NCBI GenBank assembly: GCA_965199685.1
Contig: OZ241323.1
Span: 2,356,001 to 2,420,000 of the forward strand
Direction of reading: 5' to 3'
DNA: 64,000 nt
Origin: SP5GCR1 sp965199685
Lineage (GTDB): Bacteria > Pseudomonadota > Gammaproteobacteria > Poriferisulfidales > Oxydemutatoraceae
Shown here: piece after piece, positions 50,271-58,690 of the stretch
Layout: every line of letters starts with the position of its first letter
Numbering within the stretch: position 1 is the first letter of the stretch
The notes under the pieces: model-generated
Seen by the model: only the letters and a program-made list of their open reading frames with translations
What the model was told of the DNA's origin: nothing
Database searches by the model: none
Program-made: the position numbers and the translations under genes

Positions 50271-52475
50271 TCATTTGTTTCGTATGAGCGCGCCTTCCAG
50301 CAGGACCCTCAACTGCACTTGGATGGTGTAAGGGTGGATGCGTAAATTGAAAAACTCCGTTCTGCTAATTCCGTCTTCTCTGGTGGCAACTACCCTAAGG
50401 CGATAATCGCCAGGGACAGTTGGCGTGCCGCTGATCATAGAACCGTTTATCATCATACCTGGTGGCACACCGCTTATCGTATAGGTCAATTTTTGCGAGC
50501 TCACGAAAACACTATCCAGCTCAAAAAAATGATCTGAACCACTAGTCCCTTCGGGGATCAAAATACCTCTGCGCACCGTTATTCCCTTATCTAACACAAT
50601 CCGCACATCGTTGCTGGTGAGAGAGCCACTGAGGCTTGAAACCGTACCTGTTGTTGCGATAACTTGAAAGAGATAGTCTGTCGTAAAACTTTCATCCAAC
50701 GCAAGATCCAGATCAACTTGTGTATCGGAAGTGCGGCGCACATTTTCAATTCGCAATCCTGTCGGCGCATTTTTCAGTCTAAAATCGTCAGGTTGCAAAT
50801 CTTTTTTCCATTTTGCTCCGGTCAAAGATAGGGTTAGCGTCGTTTGACCAACATTGAGGTCCGACAACGCAACAGCTGGAGATGCGTCCATTTTTATTTG
50901 ATGACCGTGTATTGTAAGCTCCCACGACGATAATCGGTTATTGCCACTACTACTTCTAATGTTTTCAAGTGCCAATTTCCATATTCCCGACGGATCTTCG
51001 CCTAAATGTTTAGCCGAACCGAAACGCCACCTTTCACTACGAAAACGCGCAAAATCCTCATCGGCAGGTATCACAAGATGTGAGGTAGTGCCAGATGGCG
51101 ATATTAATTTGATGCTTAGATCGGAAAAGTTATTGGTCCTGAAGTCGGTATTAATATATACATATTCTATATAGTTAATATCGGATTGCATGGATATATT
51201 GCTGGTGATGGCGGATGCGCTAAAAAGGGTGTTGTTTGCTTTCGTGTCAGTTATGCTGTCGGGAAGATTAGTCCAATTTTGCGATAGTTCAACCGCCTTT
51301 TGTGCATCAACGACACCAAACCCATATTTGTGGTTAAAGCGATATCGTACGTCGGCATCGTTGCTGAATGCACCATACTTTATGCCGCCCGGTGCCCAGT
51401 CGTCGTCGCTGGTATCGTTTTGTCTAGCGGAATAGGCTAGAATCAATTTAACATCGCGCCAACCCAAACTTGGGTTGACCTGCCGCATCAATGCCACTAC
51501 GCCGCTGACCATCGGGGCTGCCGCAGAAGTCCCGCCAAAACCTCGCGTATATCTTCTGCGTGTATTAGAGGTAGTAAAAATTCCATCCGATGGCGCACAA
51601 ATCCATAAGTTAGCCCCAAACTCCGAACTGCCATTGTGTGTCCCGTTATGATTTACCGCACAAACGGTAACACTGGTATGGTGATTTGCATAGCTGTTAT
51701 AATTTGCGTTATCTGCACCACAGATTCTTCTATTGGTAAGCGTATTTACCACCGGACAATGATCGTTTCCGGCAGTCCGTACATAAACGGTTCCTTTCCC
51801 GTGAAATCCCTCTGTAATTCCAGTTTCTAGTGCAGCCTCCAACATCCTCGCGCTATCTCTTCCAGGTGAAAAACTTGCCGGTCCAAAAGTCCGAAAAAGG
51901 TTCCAGTCATGCGCCCAGCTATTATTGGAAACGGCAGTTATCGTTGAATGCCGTGTTATTGAATCTAAAATAAAATTAAATGGCGGTGTGCCGCTTGATA
52001 TAAGATTCAAACCATAAATTTTTGCCCAAGGCGCAACGCCTCTAATGCCTCTTCGGTTATAACCGCGTGCTGCAGCAATACCAGCCACATTGGTGGCATG
52101 AGGATCGGTATCAATACTATTCGGATAATAATCGTGGTTGTGGGTAGTGGATATGTTGGCCCTTAAATCCTCATGATTGAGCTGTAGCTCCCTGTCTACT
52201 ATGGCAATATATACGCCTTGTCCTCTTATTTTCTTGTTGCTATTTTTGAGTGTTTGCATCCAAACCGAGTCTACATTGATATCCTCGCCAGCGGTGCCTC
52301 CGCTTTGTCCGGTGTTATTCAGATGCCACTGCTGGTTATAACAAGGATCGGCATGACGCGATATACAACCTGCTAGCTGAGCAACGGCAGACTGTGTGAC
52401 TGCCGACAAAAGCAATATCGTTAGCACTTTTGCCAAGATCCTAAAAATCAAAATGTTAAACTGGGTTTGCATCAA
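50271..52475 (-). CDS. Secreted kexin-like subtilase with P-domain, paralogue 2
   Basis: 734 residues. An N-terminal signal region (LAKVLTILLLSAVTQSAVA) precedes the S8 domain beginning DPCYNQQWHLNNTGQSGG. The triad is Asp94 (AIVDRE), His126 (DPHATNVAG) and Ser317 (GGTSAAAPM), with Asn237 in the AGND motif. A P-domain (residues ~420-550, LSIKLISPSGTTS, GEDPSGIWKL) follows, then one or two beta-sandwich modules ending in FFNLRIHPYTIQVQLRVLLEG. It closely parallels the first ~650 residues of the subtilase at 37453 but lacks most of the repeat stalk. The unusual cysteines at 37 and 45 may form a disulfide. It lies within the region separating parB from the ATP synthase genes. Confidence 0.93.
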   Translation of the reverse strand: MMQTQFNILIFRILAKVLTILLLSAVTQSAVAQLAGCISRHADPCYNQQWHLNNTGQSGGTAGEDINVDSVWMQTLKNSNKKIRGQGVYIAIVDRELQLNHEDLRANISTTHNHDYYPNSIDTDPHATNVAGIAAARGYNRRGIRGVAPWAKIYGLNLISSGTPPFNFILDSITRHSTITAVSNNSWAHDWNLFRTFGPASFSPGRDSARMLEAALETGITEGFHGKGTVYVRTAGNDHCPVVNTLTNRRICGADNANYNSYANHHTSVTVCAVNHNGTHNGSSEFGANLWICAPSDGIFTTSNTRRRYTRGFGGTSAAAPMVSGVVALMRQVNPSLGWRDVKLILAYSARQNDTSDDDWAPGGIKYGAFSNDADVRYRFNHKYGFGVVDAQKAVELSQNWTNLPDSITDTKANNTLFSASAITSNISMQSDINYIEYVYINTDFRTNNFSDLSIKLISPSGTTSHLVIPADEDFARFRSERWRFGSAKHLGEDPSGIWKLALENIRSSSGNNRLSSWELTIHGHQIKMDASPAVALSDLNVGQTTLTLSLTGAKWKKDLQPDDFRLKNAPTGLRIENVRRTSDTQVDLDLALDESFTTDYLFQVIATTGTVSSLSGSLTSNDVRIVLDKGITVRRGILIPEGTSGSDHFFELDSVFVSSQKLTYTISGVPPGMMINGSMISGTPTVPGDYRLRVVATREDGISRTEFFNLRIHPYTIQVQLRVLLEGALIRNK

Positions 52476-52625
52476 ATAAATATGGGAAGGTCAAAAACCT
52501 ATTATATAGAATTGTAGGGGTAGGCCATTCCCCTCCTGTGGAGGGGTGTCAAGTTCCGCTTGACGGGGTGGTTGCATCGTGTCTGTACAAATTCACGACA
52601 CCCACCTGTAGGGGAGGGCTAACAT

Positions 52626-53131
52626 GGGACTGTTGAAAAAGTACCGTCATCGCAAAAACTCAGCCGCCACGCGCCATTAAATTTGCGCAAACCATTGTAG
52701 GGGAGGGCTAGCATGCCCTCCCTAAAGTACCGTTCTGCACCAGTAAAACCGCTTGCGCCACTTGGTTTTGGTTCTCATAAATTGGATGGTGTACGATTTC
52801 GTTTGTGCAGACGCAACGCGTTTTGGGAGGGCATGTTAGCCCTCCCCTACGGAGGTTTCCATAAACGAGATGGATGAATGGATTGTTTGTGCAAACGCGT
52901 CGCGTTTTGGGAGGGCATGTTAGCCCTCCCCTACGGAGGTTTCCATAAACGAGATGGATGAATGGATTGTTTGTGCAAGCGCGTCGCGTTACGGGAGGGC
53001 ATGTTAGCCCTCCCCTACGGAGGTTTCCATAAACGAGATGGATGAATGGATTGTTTGTGCAAGCGCGTCGCGTTTTGGGAGGGCATGCTAGCCCTCCCCT
53101 ACGGTGCATGAAACACTTTTTCAACAGTCCC
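52626..53131. mobile_element. Long MITE-like element (506 bp) carrying tandem repeats
   Basis: Ends are GGGACTGTTGAAAAAGTACC at 52626 and CTTTTTCAACAGTCCC ending at 53131. Flanks are ACAT on the left and AAAT on the right, an imperfect 4-base match. The interior has palindromes and four tandem 84-base units. No transposase is present. Confidence 0.75.
52777..53112. repeat. Four tandem 84-bp units
   Basis: Units begin at 52777, 52861, 52945 and 53029. The last three are almost identical, and the first differs in its first half. Each contains ATAAACGAGATGGATGAATG, a CGCGTCGCGTT segment and the GGGAGGGC..GCCCTCCC palindrome. Because 84 is divisible by three, an open frame with a 28-residue repeat results, which I regard as an artefact. 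Confidence 0.9.
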
Positions 53132-53171
53132 AAATGGGATGCGCCTTGCATACGCTAAAATAAGCTATACC

Positions 53172-53381
53172 ATGTCCCAGCCTGCCCAAGTTCCTAAAAA
53201 ATCCCCGCGCTTCATTCTGCTGGGAGTAGGCACGATACTGACTTCTATGGTGCTTAGTGGTTTTTTATTGGGATATTGGGTGGATGCTTGGCTTGATACT
53301 CAACCTGTTTTTATGTTAATATTCGCAGGGCTTGGTTTTGTTGGAGCAGCAATTCGGGTCTGTAAGTTATTAGCTAGTTAA
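53172..53381 (+). CDS. AtpZ-like small membrane protein (ATP synthase-associated)
   Basis: 69 residues from the ATG at 53172. Two membrane helices (ILLGVGTILTSMVLSGFLLG and VFMLIFAGLGFVGAAIRV) with the YWVDAWL turn match the AtpZ/AtpI-like family encoded at the head of atp operons and thought to assist assembly or Mg/Ca handling. It is 38 bases before atpI. A longer frame from 53139 would start in repeat-flanking DNA. Confidence 0.85.
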   Translation: MSQPAQVPKKSPRFILLGVGTILTSMVLSGFLLGYWVDAWLDTQPVFMLIFAGLGFVGAAIRVCKLLAS

Positions 53382-53419
53382 TTAAATATCAATCAATCTA
53401 AATCCAAAACAAATATAAC

Positions 53420-53797
53420 GTGGGACGTATTAATAAAGTATTAATATGGCAGTTTGCTATAACGATTGCCATTGTCGGGATACTCTATGCAGGCTTCGGT
53501 TCGGAGTTTGCGCTTGCAGCATTATACGGTGGTGCTTCGGCATCAGTGATGTCTCTACTTCTAAAAGCGATGGTTGAATCAATGAGCGATCGGTTGGCGC
53601 ATGCCCAGCAAGTGAATAAGGGTATATGGATGTTGCTTTTTATCCCGCGGCTGATTTTGGTAGTCGCTTTTTTCTCGTACGGAATCGGTTTGTTGCGCCT
53701 AGAACCGCTACCAATGGTTGTCACCTTTTCAGTGGTGTATTTGGTTTATTGGATGGATTGGAAGTTCTCTAGCGAAGAGCAAACAAGGCAAACGTAA
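53420..53797 (+). CDS. atpI: ATP synthase protein I
   Basis: 125 residues from a GTG start, with four membrane helices. It shows the AtpI patterns GFGSEFALAALYGGASA and RLILVVAFFSYGIGLL. AtpI helps assemble the c-ring. Its stop overlaps the atpB start by one base. Confidence 0.88.
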   Translation: MGRINKVLIWQFAITIAIVGILYAGFGSEFALAALYGGASASVMSLLLKAMVESMSDRLAHAQQVNKGIWMLLFIPRLILVVAFFSYGIGLLRLEPLPMVVTFSVVYLVYWMDWKFSSEEQTRQT

Positions 53798-54642
53798 TGG
53801 CAAAAGAAGGCGAATTAGGCACGGTTGAATATATACAGCACCACTTGACCAATCTGTGTGTTGGTCATTGTGACCCAGTGACGCATAAAGGCATGGGGTT
53901 TTATGCCTTGCATTTGGACACATTATTTTTTAGTGTGGTATTGGGTATGATTATGGTGTTTTTCGCATGGCGTTTGGGGCGACAAGTCAGCGTTGAAACC
54001 CCCAGTGGTTTGCTCAATGTTGTAGAGACATTGGTTGAGTTTGTCAACCAGCAAATCAGCGATGTGTTTGCAAAAAAGGCACCAGCGTTGATAGGTCCGT
54101 TAGCACTCACGATTTTGATTTGGGTGTTCTTGATGAATGCGATGGATTTGGTGCCGGTGGATTTGTTGCCTGAGATAGGCAAGCTGCTCGGCGTTGATTA
54201 TCTTAAGGTGGTGCCAACCACCGACCTCAATGCAACTTTTGCGTTGTCTTTGAGTGTATTTGCACTAATTATCTTTTATAATATCAAGGTCAAAGGCCTT
54301 ATCGGTTACTTCAAAGTATTTTTGTTTCATCCGTTCGGGAAGTTTGCTATCCCGGTTAATATCGTAATGACACTGATAGAAGAGATCGCCAAGCCGTTGA
54401 GTTTGGCATTGCGTTTGTTCGGCAACCTGTTCGCCGGCGAGCTGGTGTTTTTGTTGATCGCATTGATCGGCGGCACACTGGCAGTCGGGTTTGCGGCATT
54501 TTTCTGGTTCCCGTTGCAGATTGTACTGGATCTCGCTTGGTTGATTTTTCACTTACTGGTGGTAACCTTGCAGGCTTTTATTTTTATGGTGTTGACCATC
54601 GTCTATCTCGGCATGGCGCACGAGGAAGAGGAACAACATTAG
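53797..54642 (+). CDS. atpB: F0 ATP synthase subunit a
   Basis: 281 residues with five to six membrane helices. The essential stator arginine is in SLALRLFGNLFAGE. LMNAMDLVPVDLLPE and the C-terminal LQAFIFMVLTIVYLGMA are typical. It forms the proton half-channels against the c-ring. It is followed by a 150-base spacer with a hairpin. Confidence 0.98.
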   Translation: MAKEGELGTVEYIQHHLTNLCVGHCDPVTHKGMGFYALHLDTLFFSVVLGMIMVFFAWRLGRQVSVETPSGLLNVVETLVEFVNQQISDVFAKKAPALIGPLALTILIWVFLMNAMDLVPVDLLPEIGKLLGVDYLKVVPTTDLNATFALSLSVFALIIFYNIKVKGLIGYFKVFLFHPFGKFAIPVNIVMTLIEEIAKPLSLALRLFGNLFAGELVFLLIALIGGTLAVGFAAFFWFPLQIVLDLAWLIFHLLVVTLQAFIFMVLTIVYLGMAHEEEEQH

Positions 54643-54703
54643 ACATTTAGACATTGATAGAGTACTAGATATGCGAAGCAAAAAATTTTCTGAGAAACTT
54701 TAT

Positions 54704-54728
54704 GTGCCGAATAGCGGCACTTTGTTTT
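54704..54728 (+). terminator. Terminator-like hairpin between atpB and atpE
   Basis: A perfect six-pair stem GTGCCG-AATAG-CGGCAC (54704-54720) is followed directly by TTTGTTTT. This has the form of an intrinsic terminator or partial attenuator inside the operon. A second small inverted repeat CCGTT-TT-AACGG follows near 54740. It may be an mRNA processing or differential-expression signal for the c-subunit. Confidence 0.5.
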
Positions 54729-54794
54729 CACGAACGCGCAACCGTTTTAACGGATGATTAGATTGATTAACTTGGAGAAATTGGGAGAAATAAT

Positions 54795-55073
54795 ATGACA
54801 CCTGATATGATTGCAATGATATATGCATACACCGCCGTCGGCGTCGGCGTAATACTAGCAGCAGCTGGTTTAGGTTCGGCGATAGGCTGGGGGTTGATAT
54901 GCGCAAAGACCTTAGAAGGCATTGCCAGACAACCGGAATTGCGTCCGCAACTGATGACCAATATGTTCATCTTTGCCGGATTGATGGAATCTTTTCCGTT
55001 TATCATTTTGGCATTTGCGATGTGGTTTTTGTTCGCCAATCCATTTGTCGGTGCGCTACAAGCGGCACTCTAA
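54795..55073 (+). CDS. atpE: F0 ATP synthase subunit c
   Basis: 92 residues forming the two-helix hairpin of the c-ring. The polar loop ARQPE is present. The ion-binding carboxylate is the glutamate in FAGLMESFPFII. The glutamine that marks sodium-binding c-subunits in helix 1 is replaced by Trp, so a proton-type ring is inferred. GGGAGA precedes the ATG. Confidence 0.97.
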   Translation: MTPDMIAMIYAYTAVGVGVILAAAGLGSAIGWGLICAKTLEGIARQPELRPQLMTNMFIFAGLMESFPFIILAFAMWFLFANPFVGALQAAL

Positions 55074-55115
55074 AGCGGCTGTGGTAGCTAGAGTATTGCA
55101 GGCGAGGATTTTGAA

Positions 55116-55595
55116 GTGAATATCAATATAACACTGCTGGCTCAAGTTTTGGCGTTCCTAATCCTGATATGGATGGTGAGCCGCCTGTTGTGGAAGCCGA
55201 TGATAGACGCACTGGAGGCAAGGCGCAAGCGTATTGCCGAAGGGTTGGCGGCAGCCGAACAAGGCAAGCAAGACCTTGAAAAAGCAAAAGAGACGGCAGA
55301 AGAGGAACTCACACAAAGTCGGACGCGTGCCGGAGAGATTATCGCACAAGCCGAGAAGCGTGCAACCGAGATTAAAGAGGAAGCCAAAGTGAGGGCGCGT
55401 GAGGAAGCCGACAACATACGGCGTTCTGCAGAAAGCGATGTCGCTCGGCGCACTCAAGAAGCCCGCGAACAGCTACGGCAGGAAGTCGCTCAGCTTGCAT
55501 TGCTGGGTGCCGCGCAAGTACTCGGCAAAGAGGTTGATGCGGCTGCACACAGCGAAGCACTCAAAGCGATTGAAACCAAACTGCAGAGCGAATAA
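55116..55595 (+). CDS. atpF: F0 ATP synthase subunit b
   Basis: 159 residues from a GTG start with GAGG upstream. One N-terminal membrane helix (LAQVLAFLILIWMVSRLLWKP) is followed by a long charged coiled coil, the peripheral stalk. The upstream leader CGAGGATTTTGAAGTG resembles that of atpA. Confidence 0.97.
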   Translation: MNINITLLAQVLAFLILIWMVSRLLWKPMIDALEARRKRIAEGLAAAEQGKQDLEKAKETAEEELTQSRTRAGEIIAQAEKRATEIKEEAKVRAREEADNIRRSAESDVARRTQEAREQLRQEVAQLALLGAAQVLGKEVDAAAHSEALKAIETKLQSE

Positions 55596-55604
55596 GACTG
55601 ACCG

Positions 55605-56138
55605 ATGTCCGAACCGACGACCATTGCCCGACCCTATGCCAAAGCCGCGTTTGAGGTGGCGTGCGCACACGACACTGTTGCGATTTGGTCTAAAGCACTC
55701 GCGGCGATAAAGGCATGCCTTGCAGGCGATGCCGTGCAGCGCATCGTTGGCAACCCGCTATTTCCCGCCCACAGCGTTGCCCAGTTTGTAATCGGCAAGG
55801 TAGGCAGCTTGGATGACCAAGTGCAGAATTTTGTGTCTTTGCTTGCCGAGAACCATCGGCTGATGTTAATACCGCATATTACCGCTTTGTTCGAGGAATA
55901 TCGTGCGCAAAGCGAGCAGCGTGTTGAGGCACAAGTTATCGCCGCAATGCCGTTGGACGAGGCGCAGCAGAAATCGCTAACCGAGACATTGAGCCGCCGA
56001 TTGAATGCAAAGGTGGTGCTGAATTGTAGTTTGGATAAGAGCTTGTTGGCAGGTGCGGTGATTCATGCCGGTCGTCTGTCAATAGACGGCTCGCTCAAAT
56101 CGCGTCTGCAAAAACTATCCGAAACACTCAACGCTTAA
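55605..56138 (+). CDS. atpH: F1 ATP synthase subunit delta
   Basis: 177 residues of the OSCP/delta family, joining F1 to the b stalk. It begins TIARPYAKAAFEVACAHD and ends with LLAGAVIHAGRLSIDGSLKS and RLQKL, the family's C-terminal signature. It is nine bases after atpF. Confidence 0.97.
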   Translation: MSEPTTIARPYAKAAFEVACAHDTVAIWSKALAAIKACLAGDAVQRIVGNPLFPAHSVAQFVIGKVGSLDDQVQNFVSLLAENHRLMLIPHITALFEEYRAQSEQRVEAQVIAAMPLDEAQQKSLTETLSRRLNAKVVLNCSLDKSLLAGAVIHAGRLSIDGSLKSRLQKLSETLNA

Positions 56139-56237
56139 CCCCATGCATAAACACTTCGCATAACCACTTTAGGACAAAAACACCCCGAACATAGAACCAC
56201 TTCGTTTAACCGATATTTAATAACAGAGGATTTTGAA

Positions 56238-57776
56238 ATGCAACTAAACCCAACAGAGATTAGTAGTTTAATCAAACAGAAAATAGAAGAATTTAGCACA
56301 TCGCCAGAGATTCGCAACGAAGGCGTAGTCGTTAGTGTAACCGACGGCATTGTGCGCATCCACGGATTGCAGGATGTGATGTACGGAGAGATGATCCAGT
56401 TTGAAGGCGGGATCTTCGGAATGGCACTGAACCTAGAGCGCGACTCGGTCGGCGCAGTGGTGCTGGGCGACTATTTGGGTGTCAGTGAAGGACAGACCTG
56501 CACCTGCACCAGTCGCATTTTGGAAGTGCCGGTGGGTCCTGCTATGGAAGGACGCGTCGTTGATGCACTCGGTCAGCCCATAGACGGCAAGGGCGAGATA
56601 GCAACCGAACAGACCGCACCGATTGAACAGGTTGCCCCGGGCGTCATTACCCGACAGTCGGTTTCGCAACCAGTGCAAACCGGCTTAAAGGCAATTGACT
56701 CTATGGTGCCGGTTGGGCGCGGGCAGCGTGAATTGATTATTGGCGACCGCCAAGTTGGCAAAACTGCAGTTGCGGTTGACACCATCATCAACCAAAAAGG
56801 CGGTGATCTGAAGTGTATTTATGTAGCCGTCGGACAGAAGCAATCGTCCATTGCTGCGGTGGTGCGCAAGCTGGAGGAACACGGTGCGATGGAGCATACG
56901 GTTGTCGTCGCTGCCAGTGCCTCAGACCCGGCAGCGATGCAATTTTTGGCACCTTTTTCGGGATGCGCAATGGGCGAGTATTATCGCGACCGCGGTGAAG
57001 ACGCACTGATTATTTACGACGACCTCACCAAACAGGCGTGGGCGTATCGTCAGATTTCCCTATTGCTACGCCGCCCGCCGGGACGAGAAGCCTATCCGGG
57101 TGATGTCTTTTATCTGCACTCGCGTCTTTTGGAGCGCGCCGCACGAGTGAACCCCGACTATGTGGAACAGAAAACCAAAGGCGCGGTCAAGGGCAAGACT
57201 GGTTCTTTGACCGCATTACCGATTATTGAAACGCAAGCCGGCGATGTCTCGGCATTTGTGCCGACTAACGTGATTTCAATCACCGATGGGCAAATCTTCC
57301 TTGAGACTGATTTGTTTAATGCCGGCTTTAGACCGGCGATGAACGCCGGGCTGTCGGTATCTAGGGTCGGTGGTTCGGCACAAACCAAGATTATCAAAAA
57401 ACTAGGCGGCGGTGTGCGCCTGTCGCTTGCACAATATCGCGAACTTGCGGCATTCTCGCAGTTTGCATCGGATTTAGACGAACAGACCAGAAAACAGCTT
57501 GAACGCGGAGAGCGGGTGATGGAATTGATGAAGCAAAACCAATACTCGCCGTTGTCGGTTGCCGAGATGGCAGTGTCGCTATTCGTTGCCGACCGCGGTT
57601 ATCTGGACGATGTAGAAGTCAAGAAAACTCGGGCATTTGAAGCAGCGATACACTCGCATATGCGTGCCGAACATGCCGACTTGATGACGCAAATGAACCA
57701 AGGCGACTTCAACGAAGACATAGAAAGTGCATTGAAAAAAGCGGTTGAAGATTTCAAGGCAAACGGTTCGTGGTGA
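56238..57776 (+). CDS. atpA: F1 ATP synthase subunit alpha
   Basis: 512 residues. The P-loop is GDRQVGKTAVAVDTI. VPVGRGQRELIIGDR, RRPPGREAYPGDVFYLHSRL and the conserved VSRVGGSAQTK with the regulatory arginine are present. It forms the non-catalytic nucleotide sites of F1. AGAGGATTTTGAA precedes the ATG. The 99 bases after atpH hold no gene. Confidence 0.99.
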   Translation: MQLNPTEISSLIKQKIEEFSTSPEIRNEGVVVSVTDGIVRIHGLQDVMYGEMIQFEGGIFGMALNLERDSVGAVVLGDYLGVSEGQTCTCTSRILEVPVGPAMEGRVVDALGQPIDGKGEIATEQTAPIEQVAPGVITRQSVSQPVQTGLKAIDSMVPVGRGQRELIIGDRQVGKTAVAVDTIINQKGGDLKCIYVAVGQKQSSIAAVVRKLEEHGAMEHTVVVAASASDPAAMQFLAPFSGCAMGEYYRDRGEDALIIYDDLTKQAWAYRQISLLLRRPPGREAYPGDVFYLHSRLLERAARVNPDYVEQKTKGAVKGKTGSLTALPIIETQAGDVSAFVPTNVISITDGQIFLETDLFNAGFRPAMNAGLSVSRVGGSAQTKIIKKLGGGVRLSLAQYRELAAFSQFASDLDEQTRKQLERGERVMELMKQNQYSPLSVAEMAVSLFVADRGYLDDVEVKKTRAFEAAIHSHMRAEHADLMTQMNQGDFNEDIESALKKAVEDFKANGSW

Positions 57777-57802
57777 ACCCAACAATTGTTTAGGCAAAGG
57801 AC

Positions 57803-58663
57803 ATGGCAGTCGGAAAAGAAATAAGAACCAAAATAACAAGCGTTAAAAACACGCAGAAAATTACTAAGGCGATGGAAATGGTCGCCGCCAGTAAAATGCG
57901 TCGCGCTCAAGATAAAATGGCTGCCAGCCGTCCTTATGCCGACCGTATGCGTGCATTGCTGGGGCATATTGCGCAAGCACATTTTGAATATCAGCATCCC
58001 TTTTTGACCCAGCGTGAAGAGGTCAAAAGTGTCGGCTATATCATCGTCTCTACCGACCGCGGCCTCTGCGGCGGTCTCAATGTCAATCTGTTCAAAGCGG
58101 CACTCGCATCAATGCGCGAATGGAAGGACAAAGGTGTTGATATCAAAGTGACGACGATCGGCAGCAAAGCCGCAGGCTTTTTCAAACGTTATACAAAGAT
58201 TATTTCCAAAACCTCTCATCTAGGTGACTCCCCACAGCTTACCCAACTTCTAGGCACGATGAAAGTCATCTTTGACGCATACGAGCAGGAGGAAATAGAC
58301 CGAGTGTTTTTAATAGAGAACCGCTTCATAAATACAATGACCCAAAAGCCGCAGGCGTTGCAGCTTTTGCCAGTGCCGCCGATAGAGGACGAGAGCATGA
58401 AGCATTATTGGGATTATATTTATGAACCGGATTCGCACGATGTGCTTGATTTTGTACTCAAGCGTTATATCGAATCACAAGTTTATCAGGCGGTGGTGGA
58501 GAATGTCGCCTGCGAGATGGCGGCGCGCATGGTTGCAATGAAGAGCGCATCCGAGAACGCTGGCTCACTGATTGACGAGCTGCAACTGGCGTATAACAAG
58601 GCGCGTCAGGCAGCGATTACGCAAGAGCTGTCCGAGATAGTCGGCGGCGCTGCAGCAATTTAA
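57803..58663 (+). CDS. atpG: F1 ATP synthase subunit gamma
   Basis: 286 residues of the rotor shaft. The N-terminal helix has IRTKITSVKNTQKITKAMEM, with VAASKMRRAQ following. GYIIVSTDRGLCGGLN and the C-terminal ELQLAYNKARQAAITQELSE with IVGGAAA are typical. AAAGGA precedes the ATG. Confidence 0.98.
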   Translation: MAVGKEIRTKITSVKNTQKITKAMEMVAASKMRRAQDKMAASRPYADRMRALLGHIAQAHFEYQHPFLTQREEVKSVGYIIVSTDRGLCGGLNVNLFKAALASMREWKDKGVDIKVTTIGSKAAGFFKRYTKIISKTSHLGDSPQLTQLLGTMKVIFDAYEQEEIDRVFLIENRFINTMTQKPQALQLLPVPPIEDESMKHYWDYIYEPDSHDVLDFVLKRYIESQVYQAVVENVACEMAARMVAMKSASENAGSLIDELQLAYNKARQAAITQELSEIVGGAAAI

Positions 58664-58690
58664 CCTATAGAAATACTGTCGGAGGAGAAA

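Larger units (their letters stand above)
52500..53135. repeat. Repeat island 14 upstream of the atp operon
   Basis: No gene. The CCCCTCC..GGAGGGG module near 52530 is followed by GGGAGGGCTAACAT and a long element with inverted ends (listed next). It ends 36 bases before the first atp-linked gene, so any atp promoter must lie in or just after it. Confidence 0.85.

Noticed and set aside
52777..53112. CRISPR array
   Set aside because: Units are contiguous 84-base repeats without variable spacers, and no cas genes occur in the window.
52708..53151. Open frame on the minus strand encoding a 28-residue repeat (RRGGLTCPPKTRRACTNNPF type)
   Set aside because: It is produced by the 84-base non-coding tandem units, has no RBS or recognisable domain, and runs through the MITE-like element and its inverted end.
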